A DNA stretch of 64,000 nt, taken from Platynereis dumerilii. Taxonomy: Eukaryota > Annelida > Polychaeta > Phyllodocida > Nereididae. Under the pieces are notes generated by a model, which did not search any database, had not been told where the DNA came from, and was given only the letters and a program-made list of their open reading frames with translations. The stretch spans positions 36,782,011-36,846,010 of the forward strand of contig JAPTHN010000003.1 in assembly GCA_026936325.1 (NCBI GenBank), in the 5' to 3' direction. The stretch's first letter is position 1, and each line of letters begins with the position of its first letter. Shown in pieces: positions 35,072-46,519 of the stretch. A program made the position numbers and the translations under genes.

Positions 35072-36044
35072 CAGGGTTCGAAATTAGCGGGAGTCCGTGA
35101 GTCCGAGACTTCTTTATTTGTCCACGGACTCCCTTTTGCTGAGCAGTAAGGAGTCCGTGGGACTCCTAAACTTTGAAAGCAGCCAAATTCACGGCAATTT
35201 GGGGCTGTGAATAATAGCAATTGGCTTTGAATGCAGCCCACTCAGCTATCCAGTGTCATCCAATCCAATTAACACCATCAATCCAATTGGGATCAACACA
35301 TAGGATTATGGTACATATATGCAATCAATTGAATTGCAATCATCACAATTCAGCAAGCATCAGGTGTGAATGGCTGATTGGACTTCTTTGGTCACTTCAA
35401 GCTAATGAATGAATGGGTTAGGTTTGCACTCTCCAGAACATTGTAAAAAAAAACTAGAAAACTAGAAGGCAAATGATATTTTGCAAGTCCATTTAATATT
35501 ACCAAATTATTCAATACTAAATTATTGAGACAAAGACTCCTATTAATTTTGTCATGGACTCCCACTCAGTTCCAGACCCCTTGTGTCACCCAAGTAAGTT
35601 GAAGTAGCCAATCCAATTGAGATCAATTAACCAATTCAAAAGTATGTGATTGTTCTTAGGATTGTTCTGGAAGTGTCAAATTTGTATTGGACTGCCATGT
35701 CTGAAGTGCAATTAATTTCCTTGCCTTCAAATATGCTGAAATTCTTAATAACAGAGCTGCCAATTGTACAATGCAATAAGCCTATAGCCACATACAGATT
35801 GATGGCAGATTGTCTTCTCTGGATGATTGTAAACCATTTCATATTTCCTATATCTATATTAACTGATAGACTGATGTTTTTGGAGACCAAAGATAAAGAA
35901 ATATTCAATATCGAATCTCTAAAAAAAATTCAAATACTAATTCTCATGTTTCTTCGGACTCCCACATCTTCATACGGACTCCCAAAATCTGAAACATAGG
36001 AGTCCGACTGACTCCCATCAAATTCATGCTAATTTCGAACCCTG
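35072..36044. mobile_element. hAT-like element, 973 bp
   Basis: Ends CAGGGTTCGAAATTAGC and GCTAATTTCGAACCCTG are perfect 17-bp inverts, each adjoined by TATAA. Near both ends lie repeats of GGAGTCCG/CGGACTCC. No transposase. Confidence 0.75.
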
Positions 36045-36404
36045 TATAATATGAGCTGTCCGGGAGAATCTGCTGTCTTATAGCAAGCTTCTTCAGTGGG
36101 CCATTTTCCTGTCTAAATATTGCTCCAAATAGCATTTAAGGGCCTTGTACTCAGTTCTTCTTGAGAACTGCCGCTTCCAATCCATGTGTGAGTTTTGGCA
36201 GAATTTGAGTCCCCATTACGTTGGATGACATAAAATGAGTTGAGACCGTCTTGTCTTGTTGTTGTAGCTTCCTCCTTTGAGCTCAGGAGTACCCCCGTGT
36301 GATGGGGTGGATTATTCTGTGGTTTAAAATTGAAGTTCTGTTAGTGTGGAGTCTGTGGCATAAATTGGAGTTAATGGCATTAGCTATATATATATATATA
36401 TATC

Positions 36405-37328
36405 GCTTTCTTCGCCCTCTGTACATGGGCCGTTAAGCAGCTCTCTAAGGCTTCGCCTACGGAATGCATTTCTGTGTTCCGTATTTCTTAGCTGCTGAAA
36501 TTTTCTTCTTATGACATGTTCGGATGCTGGACAGCTTGTGACGAAGTGCTCGACATCCTCCGGCTCCCGACAGCACAACTGACATAGTGTGGCAGTTTCC
36601 TCTTTATCGATTTTCTGTTTCCTGGTCTGTACCATGTAGTTTCCTGTGAGTAGTCTCGCCCTGGTGACTTTGGCTGGCACCATTCTTGGACTCCTTCTGC
36701 ATGCAATCCATATCTGGTGTGGCTTAAATTGTATGGCGTTACTCGGGTCTATCCACTTCATTGGGGTTTTTGGTGCTGCTGAGTCAATTGGATCCTTCAA
36801 CCAGAACGTTTTCACTGCATCTATTACGTAGTCCTTCCATGTTTTCTTTCTCCAGGGTGCCTCTATTGTGTAGTTGATGTTGATATCATATTTATGAGCC
36901 AGGTTACAGGGTTCCCACTCAACCTGGAAAACCTTGAAAACCTGGAATTTTGGGTTGTGCTTTTCAAGGTCTGGAAAAACCTGGAAAATGTGATATTTCC
37001 ACCAAAAACCTGGAAAAAGTCTGGAATTTGAGGTTCTCTTGCCAAAATTGAAATAGTTCAACAAATTTCAGACTTTGACGACTGTCCAGGGCGCAAAATC
37101 ATTTACAAGAAAATGCGGGTTTAGACCTTGAAAATTGCTTTTTACAGCCTTGAAAAACCTGGAAAAAACCTTGAATTTGAACTTGGGGAAAAAGAATGGG
37201 AACCCTGAGGTTAATAATACCCCTTGGAACCAGCTATGTCTGTTGTCTGTGCTCAGCTGTCTTGATGCCAAGTTTCTTAGGGTCCTGCTTTCCTCTGCTC
37301 TGCAGATTGCCCCATACAGGGTGAGCAT
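36405..37328 (-). pseudogene. LINE C-terminal region, zinc-knuckle part (LINE-A)
   Basis: Minus-strand reading gives MLTLYGAICRAEESRTLRN, then HKYDININYTIEAPWRKKTW, RARLLTGNYMVQTRK and CQLCCREPEDVEHFVTSC. The C-x2-C...H-x4-C pattern and the preceding WKxxV and RLLTGxY motifs are typical of the region after the reverse transcriptase in non-LTR elements. It is interrupted at 36907-37207 by a MITE flanked by AGGTTA duplications, and there is a frame slip near that site. It is the downstream part of the copy that begins at 45063. Confidence 0.85.
36907..37207. mobile_element. 301-bp MITE in the LINE-A C-terminus
   Basis: AGGTTA flanks both sides (36901-36906, 37208-37213). Ends CAGGGTTCCCACTC and GAATGGGAACCCTG. 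The body repeats CCTGGAAAA and CCTTGAAAA in both strands. It splits HSWFQ from HKYDININY of the LINE. Confidence 0.8.
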
Positions 37329-39059
37329 TCTGATGTCCCCCGGCAGGGGGTATGGGGGCCGCTCAAGGCCCCCAGAAGCTCAGGGTTTTTAGATTTTCTG
37401 AGACGCATTGTGAGCTCTCAAAGGGGGATATTTTAAAAGAATTTTGTTACACATTTTTACCTTTTTCAGGTACTACTTGGAGACAAATTAAATCAAGCTT
37501 GACAAATTGATCGATATTCGATGATTGCGCATGGAAACAGTTTCCCAATCAAATTTTGGTTCAAATGATTTAAAATACATGGTTTCATCCATTTTTATCC
37601 ATGTAATATATACCAAGCCATCAATTTTGCCTCACAGATTGCTTCATGCTGCAGTAACTCTGATTTTTAAAAAGTTTGACAGACAGCCGCTTTTACTCAG
37701 GATCAATGAATGGTAAAAGAGAGGCCCTGTAGTGACGTCAATGATGTCCTTGGACAAATTCATGTTATCACTCATTTTTCTTTGACTGCTACCTCTATTC
37801 ATGAGGCTCTTGATGGGGGTTATGGGGGACAGGGAATTCAAAAGTAAAATGGCCAAGAGACCCGGACACAAAACCCAACCCAGAGCTGAGGGACAGGGAA
37901 TTTAAATTTCAATTAAAAAACTGCAAAGGGACAAGGAATTCAAAAAGGCCAAGGGACAGAGGGATGCAAAACCCAATCCAGAGCCTAATTCATAAGGAAT
38001 AAAGTGGGGGACATTAGTTCAGTTATGGGGTTTTCAGCCAGAAATGTTCTTTTCTTCTCTTTGTTTCAATTTAATATTTATAAATTTATAAATGTAATAT
38101 AATGTTTGGAGATTTTTGGGAAGCAGCTGCCCTCCCACAGCCAGACCGGTCTGTCAGAGTTAAAACTCTGACTTGCTTGGCAAGAACTTCAACTGACTAG
38201 TCAGCTAAGTAGTTAAACTATGACTTCACTTGAGCTAAGTAAACCTCAGCTGAATTAATGTAATTTCATAGGACTTTTCTGTCAAATAGTCTTCAACGGT
38301 ACATTATAACTTCGGAAATTTCAGAATTTTTGTGCACAGAATATTAGGTAGTATTCGAATGTGTCAATTTTTAGTGGGTTTTTATTTTGAATATATATAC
38401 TTTACAAAAGTCCTATTAGTGTGTGAAATGCATTTTGTCATTTCTGTAAGGTAAAACATGGCTAAGTTATGCAACAAAGACTTGACTTTAGCTGACTAAA
38501 TTCTGACTTGACTGGAGTGAACATTGACTTTGGGGTATACCCCTGCCCCCTGCAGTCCCCTGCATTCCATGTCTATGCTGTACAGCAAAAATAGAGATAT
38601 AATGAAGAACCAAGGTAATGATCTAAAGTTTGAACTACCAAAACAAAAGCTTCATCAACACTGCTGTGAGACAAACAAGAACAGCAGAGTTTGCTATACA
38701 GTAGGCCTACAACATCGAATATCTGGTCTGTCAAACCGAACAAATCTAACAGAAATCAGAATCAAACAATAATGACTAAACAGGCCTAATGTAGAAAGTG
38801 CTGTTACAGTCTGTCTCATTTCTAGAATGGGCAGTTGTCGTCAAAAATCTGACAAAAACGGCACCAAAACGTCACAAAATTGGATGAAAAAATCACAGAA
38901 TAGCTCATCTATCTACGAGTATGTGTCTTTCTACTGTGTGACCTTTAGATGCTGAGCAAACAAGCCAAACACTGGTTCGCATGTTGTGAAACAAACTGTA
39001 GTATAGACACCCACATAATTTTTTTTTTTCTAAAAAAAAAAAAAAAAATTTATTTTTTT

Positions 39060-39138
39060 AATTAATTTATTTATTTTTTTTTTTGAGGGGGTGGGGGGGG
39101 GCGGTCGCCCCTTTCGCCCCCCCTAAATCCGCCCCTGC
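39060..39138 (-). mobile_element. hAT-like right end, orphan
   Basis: GGGGGCGGTCGCCCC and CCCCCCTAAATCCGCCCCTG match the hAT end CAGGGGCGGATTTAGGG in reverse. No left partner is seen; a poly-T/poly-A tract precedes it at 39019-39084. Confidence 0.5.
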
Positions 39139-39423
39139 AGGTTAGTTGATACACCAAACCCTGATGAACAATGCAAAGAAAAAGTCACATAATTCTGCCT
39201 TGGTAGGATACTATAAAACCATACGCCTTCACCGACCTGCTTTCTGTTCCCATGGATGCATATCTGCTACCATTGTGAGTCGGATCTGATGGTCGACCTG
39301 TCGGGAGGGGGAGATCTCATGATTAGTTCAACCTAAGATTCATCTATAGAGCTTTTTCATGTAAACTACTGAATAACACCTAGCATTATGATTGTACTAA
39401 TAGGTCAGGGTTCTTATTTTGAC

Positions 39424-39776
39424 CCCGGGGGGGGGGGGGGGGTACTCACTCTGAAAGGGTGTATATAGAGGCTCCGCTGGATGGTTTAGGTTTTTTGGCC
39501 TTCTTGGATTAAAATGGTTTTGGATTTTTGACAATTCTGATTAATTTGGTTCTGGTTTTTGCGACCCCAACATGTTTGGTACCGTTAGAATCGGCTTTAA
39601 AAGAGGATTAAAATGGTTTTAAAATCATGAAGATTAAATTGGTTGCCAAACATTTTTTTGAAGGATTAAAATGGTTTGTGGTTTTGGTGTAGTTTCCGGA
39701 TTAAAATGGTTCTGGTTTTCAAAATTGCCGTGGCGCATCCGTATGTAAAAATCCGCGAAGTACCCCCCCCCCCGGG
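39424..39776. mobile_element. hAT-like MITE with poly-G/poly-C ends
   Basis: ATTTTGAC is duplicated at 39416-39423 and 39777-39784. The element opens CCCGGGG plus a long G run and GTACTCAC, and ends AGTACCCCCC...CCCGGG. The body is a loose repeat of GGATTAAAATGGTT. Confidence 0.88.
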
Positions 39777-40136
39777 ATTTTGACCAGGCTAGCCAACAAA
39801 ACCTAACCAATCTACTGTATCAACAAACCTTATCTATATACTAAGTTACCTTGAATCATCCTTCACTATAGCGAGAGAAAAAAAAATTCAAGATTTCAGC
39901 ACAAATTTACTCGGAACCGTGATTTTTGAATATTTTGACTTTTCTCCTAAATCTTGATTCTGATTCTACATTGACCAAGATGAGAAGATTCGTTTTTTTA
40001 TTCTGCTTCTTACAAATGCCAACACTTTCTCAAATGATCATTTCTCTATGACCAGGAGGTGGGGCGTATCAACTAACCTTGCGTATCAACTAACCTGCCT
40101 CTCCCCTACATAAAACCCTCTTTCCTATTTACCTCA

Positions 40137-40532
40137 GGGGGCGAGGCCCCTGGGGGGGTTCTCACTATATGTTGGTCTGCACCTATGCTCGGCTGAAAAG
40201 GGCCCTTCAAGGGCTAATTTTCCCTAACTAAGGGTCCTAAAATGAGGACAGAATATTCCTAGACATGGCCCAACATTTCCAGCACTCCAAATTTCGCGTA
40301 AAAATCACCTTCCAAATGACATCCGTGGTGGCAAAAAAGAAGTTATTTGGGACAAATAATTAAAATAATACAGCCGACCCGAAAAAAATGCCTCTTTGAG
40401 GGCGAATTTTCCCTAGTCCAGGGTCCTATTTTTGGGTTCCCGGCCCTCCGTTACTGGGTCTGGGTGCGAGACGCTCAGCTGAGCACCCCCGTCATATTTC
40501 GGGGCGAGAACCCCCCCAGGGCGAGGCCCTGT
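40137..40532. mobile_element. TIR element with G-rich ends
   Basis: CAGGGGGCGAGGCCCCTGGG then GGGGTTCTC at the left pairs with GAGAACCCCCCCAGGGCGAG, GCCCTG at the right. No sure target duplication. Confidence 0.6.
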
Positions 40533-41486
40533 AGAGGGATACTGGCATCCCACTGGTATGTACCAGTAGGATACCCCTCAAGGGAGCAGTTCTTTGCACT
40601 ATTGGTAGGAAGAATGTTTGTTTTGATTTTGCTCTCTCACTTCAGTGAGTGCCAGTGCAACATTATTTACCGACAGATCCTTTTGAAACTTTGGATGTAA
40701 ATAGTATGGAACCTAAATTTTCGATTGAAGCATGATACAACTGTGTATCTTGATTAAAAGTGGCCGAAAAACGTAATTTTATATCGATTTGACAATCGCG
40801 CCAGGCCAAGCCTATGAATTTTTAGGCCAAGCCTATGAATTGTTTGGGCTTATGGTGGGATGACATTCCCTGATTGGCATTGAAGAACAACAGAGCTCTA
40901 TAAGTGGTGAAGTGCTAGCTACTGGTGTCAATTAACTTATTAAGCTGATTGCACTTAGCAAAGCACCCCATTCCCAGCCTCTAACCATTGATTTGTGGCT
41001 ATGCCTGATTTTACAAGTTTTTAATGATTTTACAAGTTTTTAATGGTTTTTAACATGGATTTTAAGAGGATTTTATAGACGCACGCACTATGCAGGATGT
41101 CACCACACACACGCACCCCTTGCTGTGATGGAGAAATTCCTTTGCGAGGTCACCCATACAGATACAGATACAGATATGTAATGTGATATATCTTAGAAGT
41201 GAAATAAATGGATGAAGCAAACATTTCTCTTTGAGAATGCATTCTGAATTATTGGACTGATTTGGATCAAATTTTTTAAAATAGAGGAGTGTGGGCATGT
41301 CCAGTTGTCCACCTCTGGGGTACAGTGTACAGGCCTGAGGCCTAATTGCCTCACAAGGCCTAATTGCTTCAATATGACTGTGAGTGATTCCGAATAAATA
41401 AAGCAATCAATCACAATGTATTGATGACAATTAAGAGTAGGATTACAGAATTACTGCCAGCAGCTTTGAAGCTGCAGTATTGAAAT

Positions 41487-41665
41487 GATTGATAATCGCC
41501 GTTTTGGTTAAGCATAATAGCTGTTCTGGTAAAGTCAAATAGCCGTTCTGGCAATGGCATGCATTTTGATTTTTTGCAATAGCCGTTTTGGTCAAGTTTA
41601 GAAAAATCCTCGCCGTTTCGGCAATAGCCGTTTTGGTTTATCGCCGTTTTGACTGGTAGTCGCTT
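41487..41665. repeat. AATAGCCGTTTTGG degenerate repeats
   Basis: Seven or so irregular copies of (AAT)AGCCGTTYTGGYAA. Confidence 0.75.
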
Positions 41666-41881
41666 CTCTGTAGGCCTATGAATGACAATTGCAATGTTGC
41701 AGTTTCCATGACTGTCACACTCAATCGTACCAATACCCTAGTTCGGGCCAGAGTCATCCAATTTTGACAATTTTGATACCATTGGAATCGTCATTTCAAG
41801 ACAAATCCAACGGTACCAAACATGCTGGGGTAAAAAAATCGGCGGCGGCTGACTAACTGATCACTGACGGCTTGGATTGTC

Positions 41882-42305
41882 CTTCAAGTTCAAGTTCAAG
41901 TTCAAGTTCTTTATTGGAAAATAATTATTTAGCAAAATACATAAATCATGTACAATTATAAACAATCAAATTTTCCTTAGTCAAGATACAAAAAAATGTA
42001 TATATTGACGTATTGTTAATAATACAAATAATTTTTATGTTACATTGGTAAGAACTTCTAACAAACTAAATTATAACATATACTGAAAACAAAATAATAA
42101 TAATCTTAATATACATAAAAAAATAAAAATTAAAAAAATAAAAATCAAGAAAAATAAAAAATAGAATTACTAAAATCATCCTTGGTTTTTACAAAAATCT
42201 AAATCATTTTTAAGGAGGTACTTCTTCAGGTGTTTTTTTATAGTGGATAATGTAAGATTACTCATTATAACGTCAGAAAGAAAACTTTTCCATGCATTGA
42301 CTGAT
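41882..42305 (-). mobile_element. LINE 3' end with TTGAAC tail (LINE-C)
   Basis: The minus strand encodes a LINE-like C-terminus, NAWKSFLSDVIMSNLTLST, then IKKHLKKYLLKNDLDFC and a stop. An AT-rich 3' UTR follows, ending AATAAAGAACTTGAACTTGA with four further repeats. Tandem hexamers at the 3' end are normal for LINE integration. The element is cut at 42305, where the GGGTATCCC array starts. Confidence 0.7.
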
Positions 42306-42525
42306 GGCGGCGGCTTTTGCCGACGGCTCCGGGGTCTACCTTGGGGTATCCCTCGGGGATGCCCCCAACCTTTTGGTATCCTCTGGGTGTGCCCCCCACC
42401 CTTTGGGTATCCGCATGGGAGCCCCAAACCTTAGGGTATCCCCAGGGTGCCTCCAATCTTGGGGTATCCCCTGGGTTGCCCCCACTCTTTTGGTATCCCC
42501 CACTTCTCCTTGGTGTCCCACTGTG
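42305..42525. repeat. GGGTATCCC array A
   Basis: Units of about 30-35 bases, TTGGGGTATCCCYTGGGRTG and CCCCCAACC. It starts where LINE-C is cut and passes into the 11-bp array at 42600. Confidence 0.85.
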
Positions 42526-42599
42526 TCTTTTCACTTCCTCTTTGTCAAAAGGGTGTCCCACTGGGTCTCCTCCCTTCCTCCGTGTCAAAGTGTTATATC

Positions 42600-42960
42600 A
42601 AGAGGGTATCCCACTGGTTTCCTCACTGTCCTCATTCTTGTATAGGTATTCCACTAGTGCTGGGGTACTATCCCACTGGTATCCCACTGGTATCCCACTG
42701 GTATCCCACTGGTATCCCACTGGTATCCCACTGGTATTTTGTATGGGCATCCCACTAGTACGGGGTTATCCCACTGGGTGTCCTCTAGGTCCTCGTACTT
42801 ATGTAGGTATGCTGGAGTATCCCACTGGTACGCACCTACGCAGGTATCCCACTGGTACGGGGTATCCCACTGGTTTCCTCACTGTCCTCATTTTTAAAAA
42901 AGAACTGCTCCCTTAGGGGTGTCCCGCTGGAACATACCAGTGGGATGCCGGGATCCCACT
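42600..42960. repeat. 11-bp TATCCCACTGG array
   Basis: Six exact tandem copies at 42669-42734, with scattered ones (TATCCCACTGGTACG) through 42960. The core is shared with array A (GGTATCCC). Confidence 0.88.
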
Positions 42961-43004
42961 GGTACGGTCCTTGCTACCTCGAAGATAGCACTGCTCATAA
43001 AACA

Positions 43005-43345
43005 TCCCAAGCTGCATAACTCCTACAGAACTGCAGATTCTGCTGCAGAAACCTTTCAGAAATGCTGCAGGGACGGACGAGCACCAGGTGACTGCAGAAT
43101 TTGTGAAATTCTGCAGCTTCCTACAGAATTCTGCAGCTTCCTGCAGAATTCTGCAGCTTCCTGCAGAATTCTGCAGCTAGCTGCAGAAGTGCATAAAACC
43201 TCCCAAAATGCATAACTCCTACAGAATTACAGATTTTGCTGCAGAGACATTTCAGCAATGCTGCGGTGAGAGAGGACCAAAATTGCAGAACTGCAGAATT
43301 CTGCAGCTTCCTGCAGAATTTTGTGCAGAATTCTGCAGGTGCAGA
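43005..43345. repeat. CTGCAG-rich repeats
   Basis: A 20-bp unit GAATTCTGCAGCTTCCTGCA is repeated at 43115-43180, and a larger 190-base segment (CATAACTCCTACAG...) is duplicated at 43016 and 43210. Confidence 0.8.
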
Positions 43346-43352
43346 AAGAAAT

Positions 43353-45063
43353 TTAAATGTACTGGATACTTCTAAGCAGGTTTCTATGCAATTGGCTCAG
43401 CTCTTCCTTCTGCTTCTTGGTGGTCACAAAGGCCTCGAGGCCATAGAGGAGTCTTGGTAGCACATAGATTTTAATGATGTGTGCAGAGACAGCAGGGCTT
43501 AGGCCGTCAACTCCGTGGAGCTTCACCCATAAGTGCATATGCCGTTTTCCTTGCTGTTTTGATTCTGTCTTCGATATTGGGGCTCATTTTTCCTTCACTT
43601 CATATTATATTAGGGCCAGGTGAAGGAAGTTGCAGCCTGCAAGCCTGCAAGAGGTCTTCTCCCATTTTCCCCATGTTGCCTCTCTTGTCACTAGGGATGT
43701 TGAGGAAGGGGGTGATTGTGCTTTTAACAGGATGCAGAACATAGCTGTGGTCCTTGGAATACTGGTGACAGGTGTCTATCACTGCTTGCGCCTCTTCCAT
43801 GTTGTCGGCCAGTAGCAGTTGGTCGTCTGCACATGTTGGTGTAGCAGCGTATATAGTTGCGATGTTCATTCCAACCTCGTTGTCCTGGAGATTTCTTAAC
43901 AAGTCATTTATATAAAGCTTGTAAAGTGTGGTAGACAGTAACGCTCCTTGTCGCACTCCTTTCTGGACAGAGAAACACTTGCTGAACTTGCCTTTCCAGG
44001 GGACGCATTCTTTCACTCTTGTGTATAGGTTGTCAATTAAGCACTATACTTTCCCTTGTACACCCTACGTATGTAGTTTCGCCTTCAGCTTGGAGTGCAC
44101 CACAACATCAAAGGCCTTCTGTACATCAAGCGCCGTGACGTAGAGCTGTCGCTTCTCAGCTTTTGCTGTGGCGATCGCTTCCGTAAGGCACAGAGAGGCC
44201 ATAATAGGGGATAGTCCCGGTGTAAATCCAAATTGGAGTTTGCTGGTATTTGCTTTCAGGATGTCTTGCACTTCAGCTTGTACTAGATGTTCAATGATCT
44301 TCCCTATAACTGCCGTAATTGTGATACCTCTATAATTTGTCTGCAGCTGGCTGTCTTTTCCCTTCTTAGGGAGGGGAATCTTGAAGCCCGATTTGCAGGA
44401 GTCTGGAAACTTTGCTTCTGCCACGATCCTGTTGACAATGTCGGTCAGTACAACATAGGCATCAGCGGTGGCATACTTGAGGTGCTCGGTTGTTATTCCC
44501 TCTTGATCAGCAGCTTTTCCGCAGTTCATTTTCTTGATAGCCTTTTTCACTTCTGTGACAGAGAATGTCGTCTCGGTTGGTGTTATGCCTTCTCATAAGC
44601 TGGACTGCTGTTTCATCATCTTCATCAGCAGCACCCGATGACAGCTCTTTGAAGTACGACATCCATAGTTCTAGCTGTACATCGCAGTCAGTGATCAGCT
44701 CGTTCGAGTTAGCACCAGGCTTCAGGACCTGGTCTGCGCTGTCTATGAACATTTCGGTTCGCCTTGACAAGCTTGTGAAAGAGCTTGGAGTTAGAGCTTG
44801 AGGCCTGCATGATTTCTGTCATGTGGGCATCTCTTCTAATAGCTTCTGACACTGTTTGTGCAGTACGTAGCATCTTTTTGGCCGTGTCCTTGGCCAAAGC
44901 CAGGTGACGAGGCCTGGGCGGTCTGCCTGCCGCTTTCCACTCCCAGAAGATTTTCTTCGAGGCTTGTGAAGCTACTTTGACGGCTGGATTCATCTTCACA
45001 ATGTCAAGGTCCCACTACCGCTTGAGCGGAGCGAGTCATGCTGTGCCAGCGCTCAGGTGACTC
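43353..45063 (-). pseudogene. LINE reverse transcriptase region (LINE-A)
   Basis: Minus-strand reading gives MKKAIKKMNCGKAADQEGIT, then GFKIPLPKKGKDSQLQTNYR, ITAVIGKIIEHL, LQFGFTPGLSPIMASL, DVQKAFDVVVHSKL, SVQKGVRQGALLSTTLYKLY and CADDQLLLADN. These are RT blocks in order; CADD stands where YADD is expected and DVQKAFD where DxxxAFD is expected. It ends at LHRNLLRSIQYI, where a 6-kb insertion follows. Several frame breaks separate the blocks, the 5' part with endonuclease is absent, and the copy is dead. It belongs to the jockey/R1/I-like group of LINEs; clade uncertain. Confidence 0.9.
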
Positions 45064-45194
45064 TGCACTGTATGTTTGTACTTGCTTGAGCTGTTAGGTT
45101 AAATAAATAATTTACTAAGCCAGTATTAAAATTGAATTGAGTGAATGGCTGTTAGTAACTTTAATATGTATGTTCTCTTGTTTTTCATCTCCAG

Positions 45195-45326
45195 TATATG
45201 CGGTTACTTACCCCACTGCTGACGAAAGCCTGAGTGATACCTTTCGGAAGATAAAGTTCAACATGACAAACGGAATGAAGGCCCGAATGGAAGCGACGTC
45301 TATATGCTTCTTATGTGCAGCAAAAA
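45195..45326 (+). CDS. Internal exon of an unrecognised gene
   Basis: A good acceptor (gtttttcatctccag) precedes an exon with a single open frame: YAVTYPTADESLSDTFRKIK, then FNMTNGMKARMEATSICFL and CAAK. FNMTNG holds a potential N-glycosylation site (NMT). The donor AAAAA|GTAATT is moderate. Composition differs from the repeats around it. I do not recognise the family. No upstream exon could be found between here and the rhophilin 3' end. This exon ends with one extra base, which does not match the phase of the membrane-helix exon at 45637, so an unseen small exon lies between them or they belong to different genes. Confidence 0.5.
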
Positions 45327-45636
45327 GTAATTCTATCCCTTTCTGTGACCAGAACTTCTTACTACCAAAGGAAATCCCTTTCCTTTTTTTGAGGCTCAAA
45401 TTATTCTGCCACTCAGCCAATAGCAATACCGTCTATCTCTTTGACTGAAACTATTTCATCATTCAACCAAATCCCTTCTTTTTCTGTACCAAAAACTATT
45501 TAATTATTCAACCAAAATGCTTCTTTTTCTGTTACTGAAACTTAAATTTTTCAGCTAAAGGTAATCCTTTTCCTCTCTGTCACTAGAACTATTCAATTTT
45601 TCATCTTTGTTTGAAACTCTGCAATATTTTTTTCAG

Positions 45637-45825
45637 AGAATTTCCCTGAGGACAATCCAGAACCCCAGTTATGGGAATGTGGCAGACGCCATCATCGTGT
45701 GGGCTGTGCTGGTCGGTGGAATCCTCGTTCAGCTCTACATGACTGTCTCGGATAACATAAAGAAGAAAGGTCCTCTCATGACAAGAAGAGACAAAATCAT
45801 TCAAGAGATCCAGAGTCTGATATAA
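45637..45825 (+). CDS. Last exon of a single-pass membrane protein, unrecognised
   Basis: A long pyrimidine tract and ttttttttcag precede RISLRTIQNPSYGNVAD, the hydrophobic helix AIIVWAVLVGGILVQLYMTV, and a basic end SDNIKKKGPLMTRRDKI, IQEIQSLI, then TAA. Helix plus positive flank suggests one membrane span with a short cytosolic tail. An AATAAA lies 152 bases after the stop. The alternative frame implied by the 45195 exon would stop after about 40 residues and loses the helix, so I prefer this frame. No function can be assigned. Confidence 0.6.
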   Translation, partial: RISLRTIQNPSYGNVADAIIVWAVLVGGILVQLYMTVSDNIKKKGPLMTRRDKIIQEIQSLI

Positions 45826-45976
45826 ATTCCGGGTCTTGAGCTACACACCAGGCTGTTACAACCAAAAGTTCTACACGCCCTTAGTCAGAATACTCCCCTA
45901 ATCATGCTTTGCCAATTTCCCCCAAAAATATCCAAAAAGTGCAACTATGCCAGACCATCTATACTATACTTTTCCA

Positions 45977-45982
45977 AATAAA
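45977..45982 (+). terminator. Polyadenylation signal after the membrane-protein exon
   Basis: AATAAA within tttccAATAAAaagttc, 152 bases downstream of the TAA at 45823-45825. Distance and context suit the end of the 45637 gene. Confidence 0.5.
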
Positions 45983-46519
45983 AAGTTCTAATGTGCCATG
46001 TTAGAAAAATCGTCATACTTTGTAACAACTATTTCTTTGGATGCTTTTCCGTAAATACTGCTCCATTGGAAGATATGTGGTAGGTTATGGGTGAGTACAA
46101 ATAGAGTCAAAATTAATAGTGTCTCGATGTTTAGACACTATACAGACACTTTTTGGATTTGCCCGTTTGTCTACTACACAAGAGGGTGCTCCCAGTAAAT
46201 TTTAAAGCAGCATAGGAAGCAAATAGTAGCACTGATTGCCAAGCGTGCAGGAGTAGTCGAAGACAACACTGATTCGGTCTGATTGATTTTTAAGTGAGAG
46301 AGAGCTCTCTCTCACTTATTAGAAAGTGGCAAAATCTCAAATTTTTCAAGATCGTATTCTGGCTCTGCATTTGACAAAATCAATTGAATTGTGCATGGGT
46401 GGTATGGATTGATGGTGAGGTAGGTTGCTATGTCATTACTAGTAGTTGCATATTCAAGATAAATCACACAACCGTTTAAGCTGCGTTAGAAAGGTAAAAA
46501 TTGCAGTGACCAAACATAG
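45983..46519. other. Intergenic, no feature seen
   Basis: Only a short GAGAGAGCTCTCTCTC palindrome near 46305 stands out between the polyA signal and the inverted-repeat element. Confidence 0.6.

Larger units (their letters stand above)
40543..42957. repeat. Inverted ends around LINE-C and the GGGTATCCC array
   Basis: About 54 bases at 40543-40596 (GGCATCCCACTGGTATGTAC... GGGAGCAGTTCTTT) are the reverse complement, with few changes, of 42899-42957 (AAAGAACTGCTCCCTTAGGG...). They may be the ends of a composite element or copies captured from the array. Confidence 0.6.
37339..43352. mobile_element. 6-kb block of nested repeats splitting LINE-A
   Basis: LINE-A coding stops at IQYI near 43353 and resumes at IRMLTLYGAI near 37338; about 25 residues are missing between them. 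The block holds a C/G-rich start (CCCCCGGCAGGGGGTATGGG), MITE 39424, a TIR element 40137, LINE-C, GGGTATCCC and CTGCAG arrays. 37380-38990 otherwise shows no feature I can name. Confidence 0.6.

Noticed and set aside
42176-42916. Overlapping 80-200-codon frames on both strands
   Set aside because: Same array effect; the only real coding trace here is the LINE-C end below 42305.
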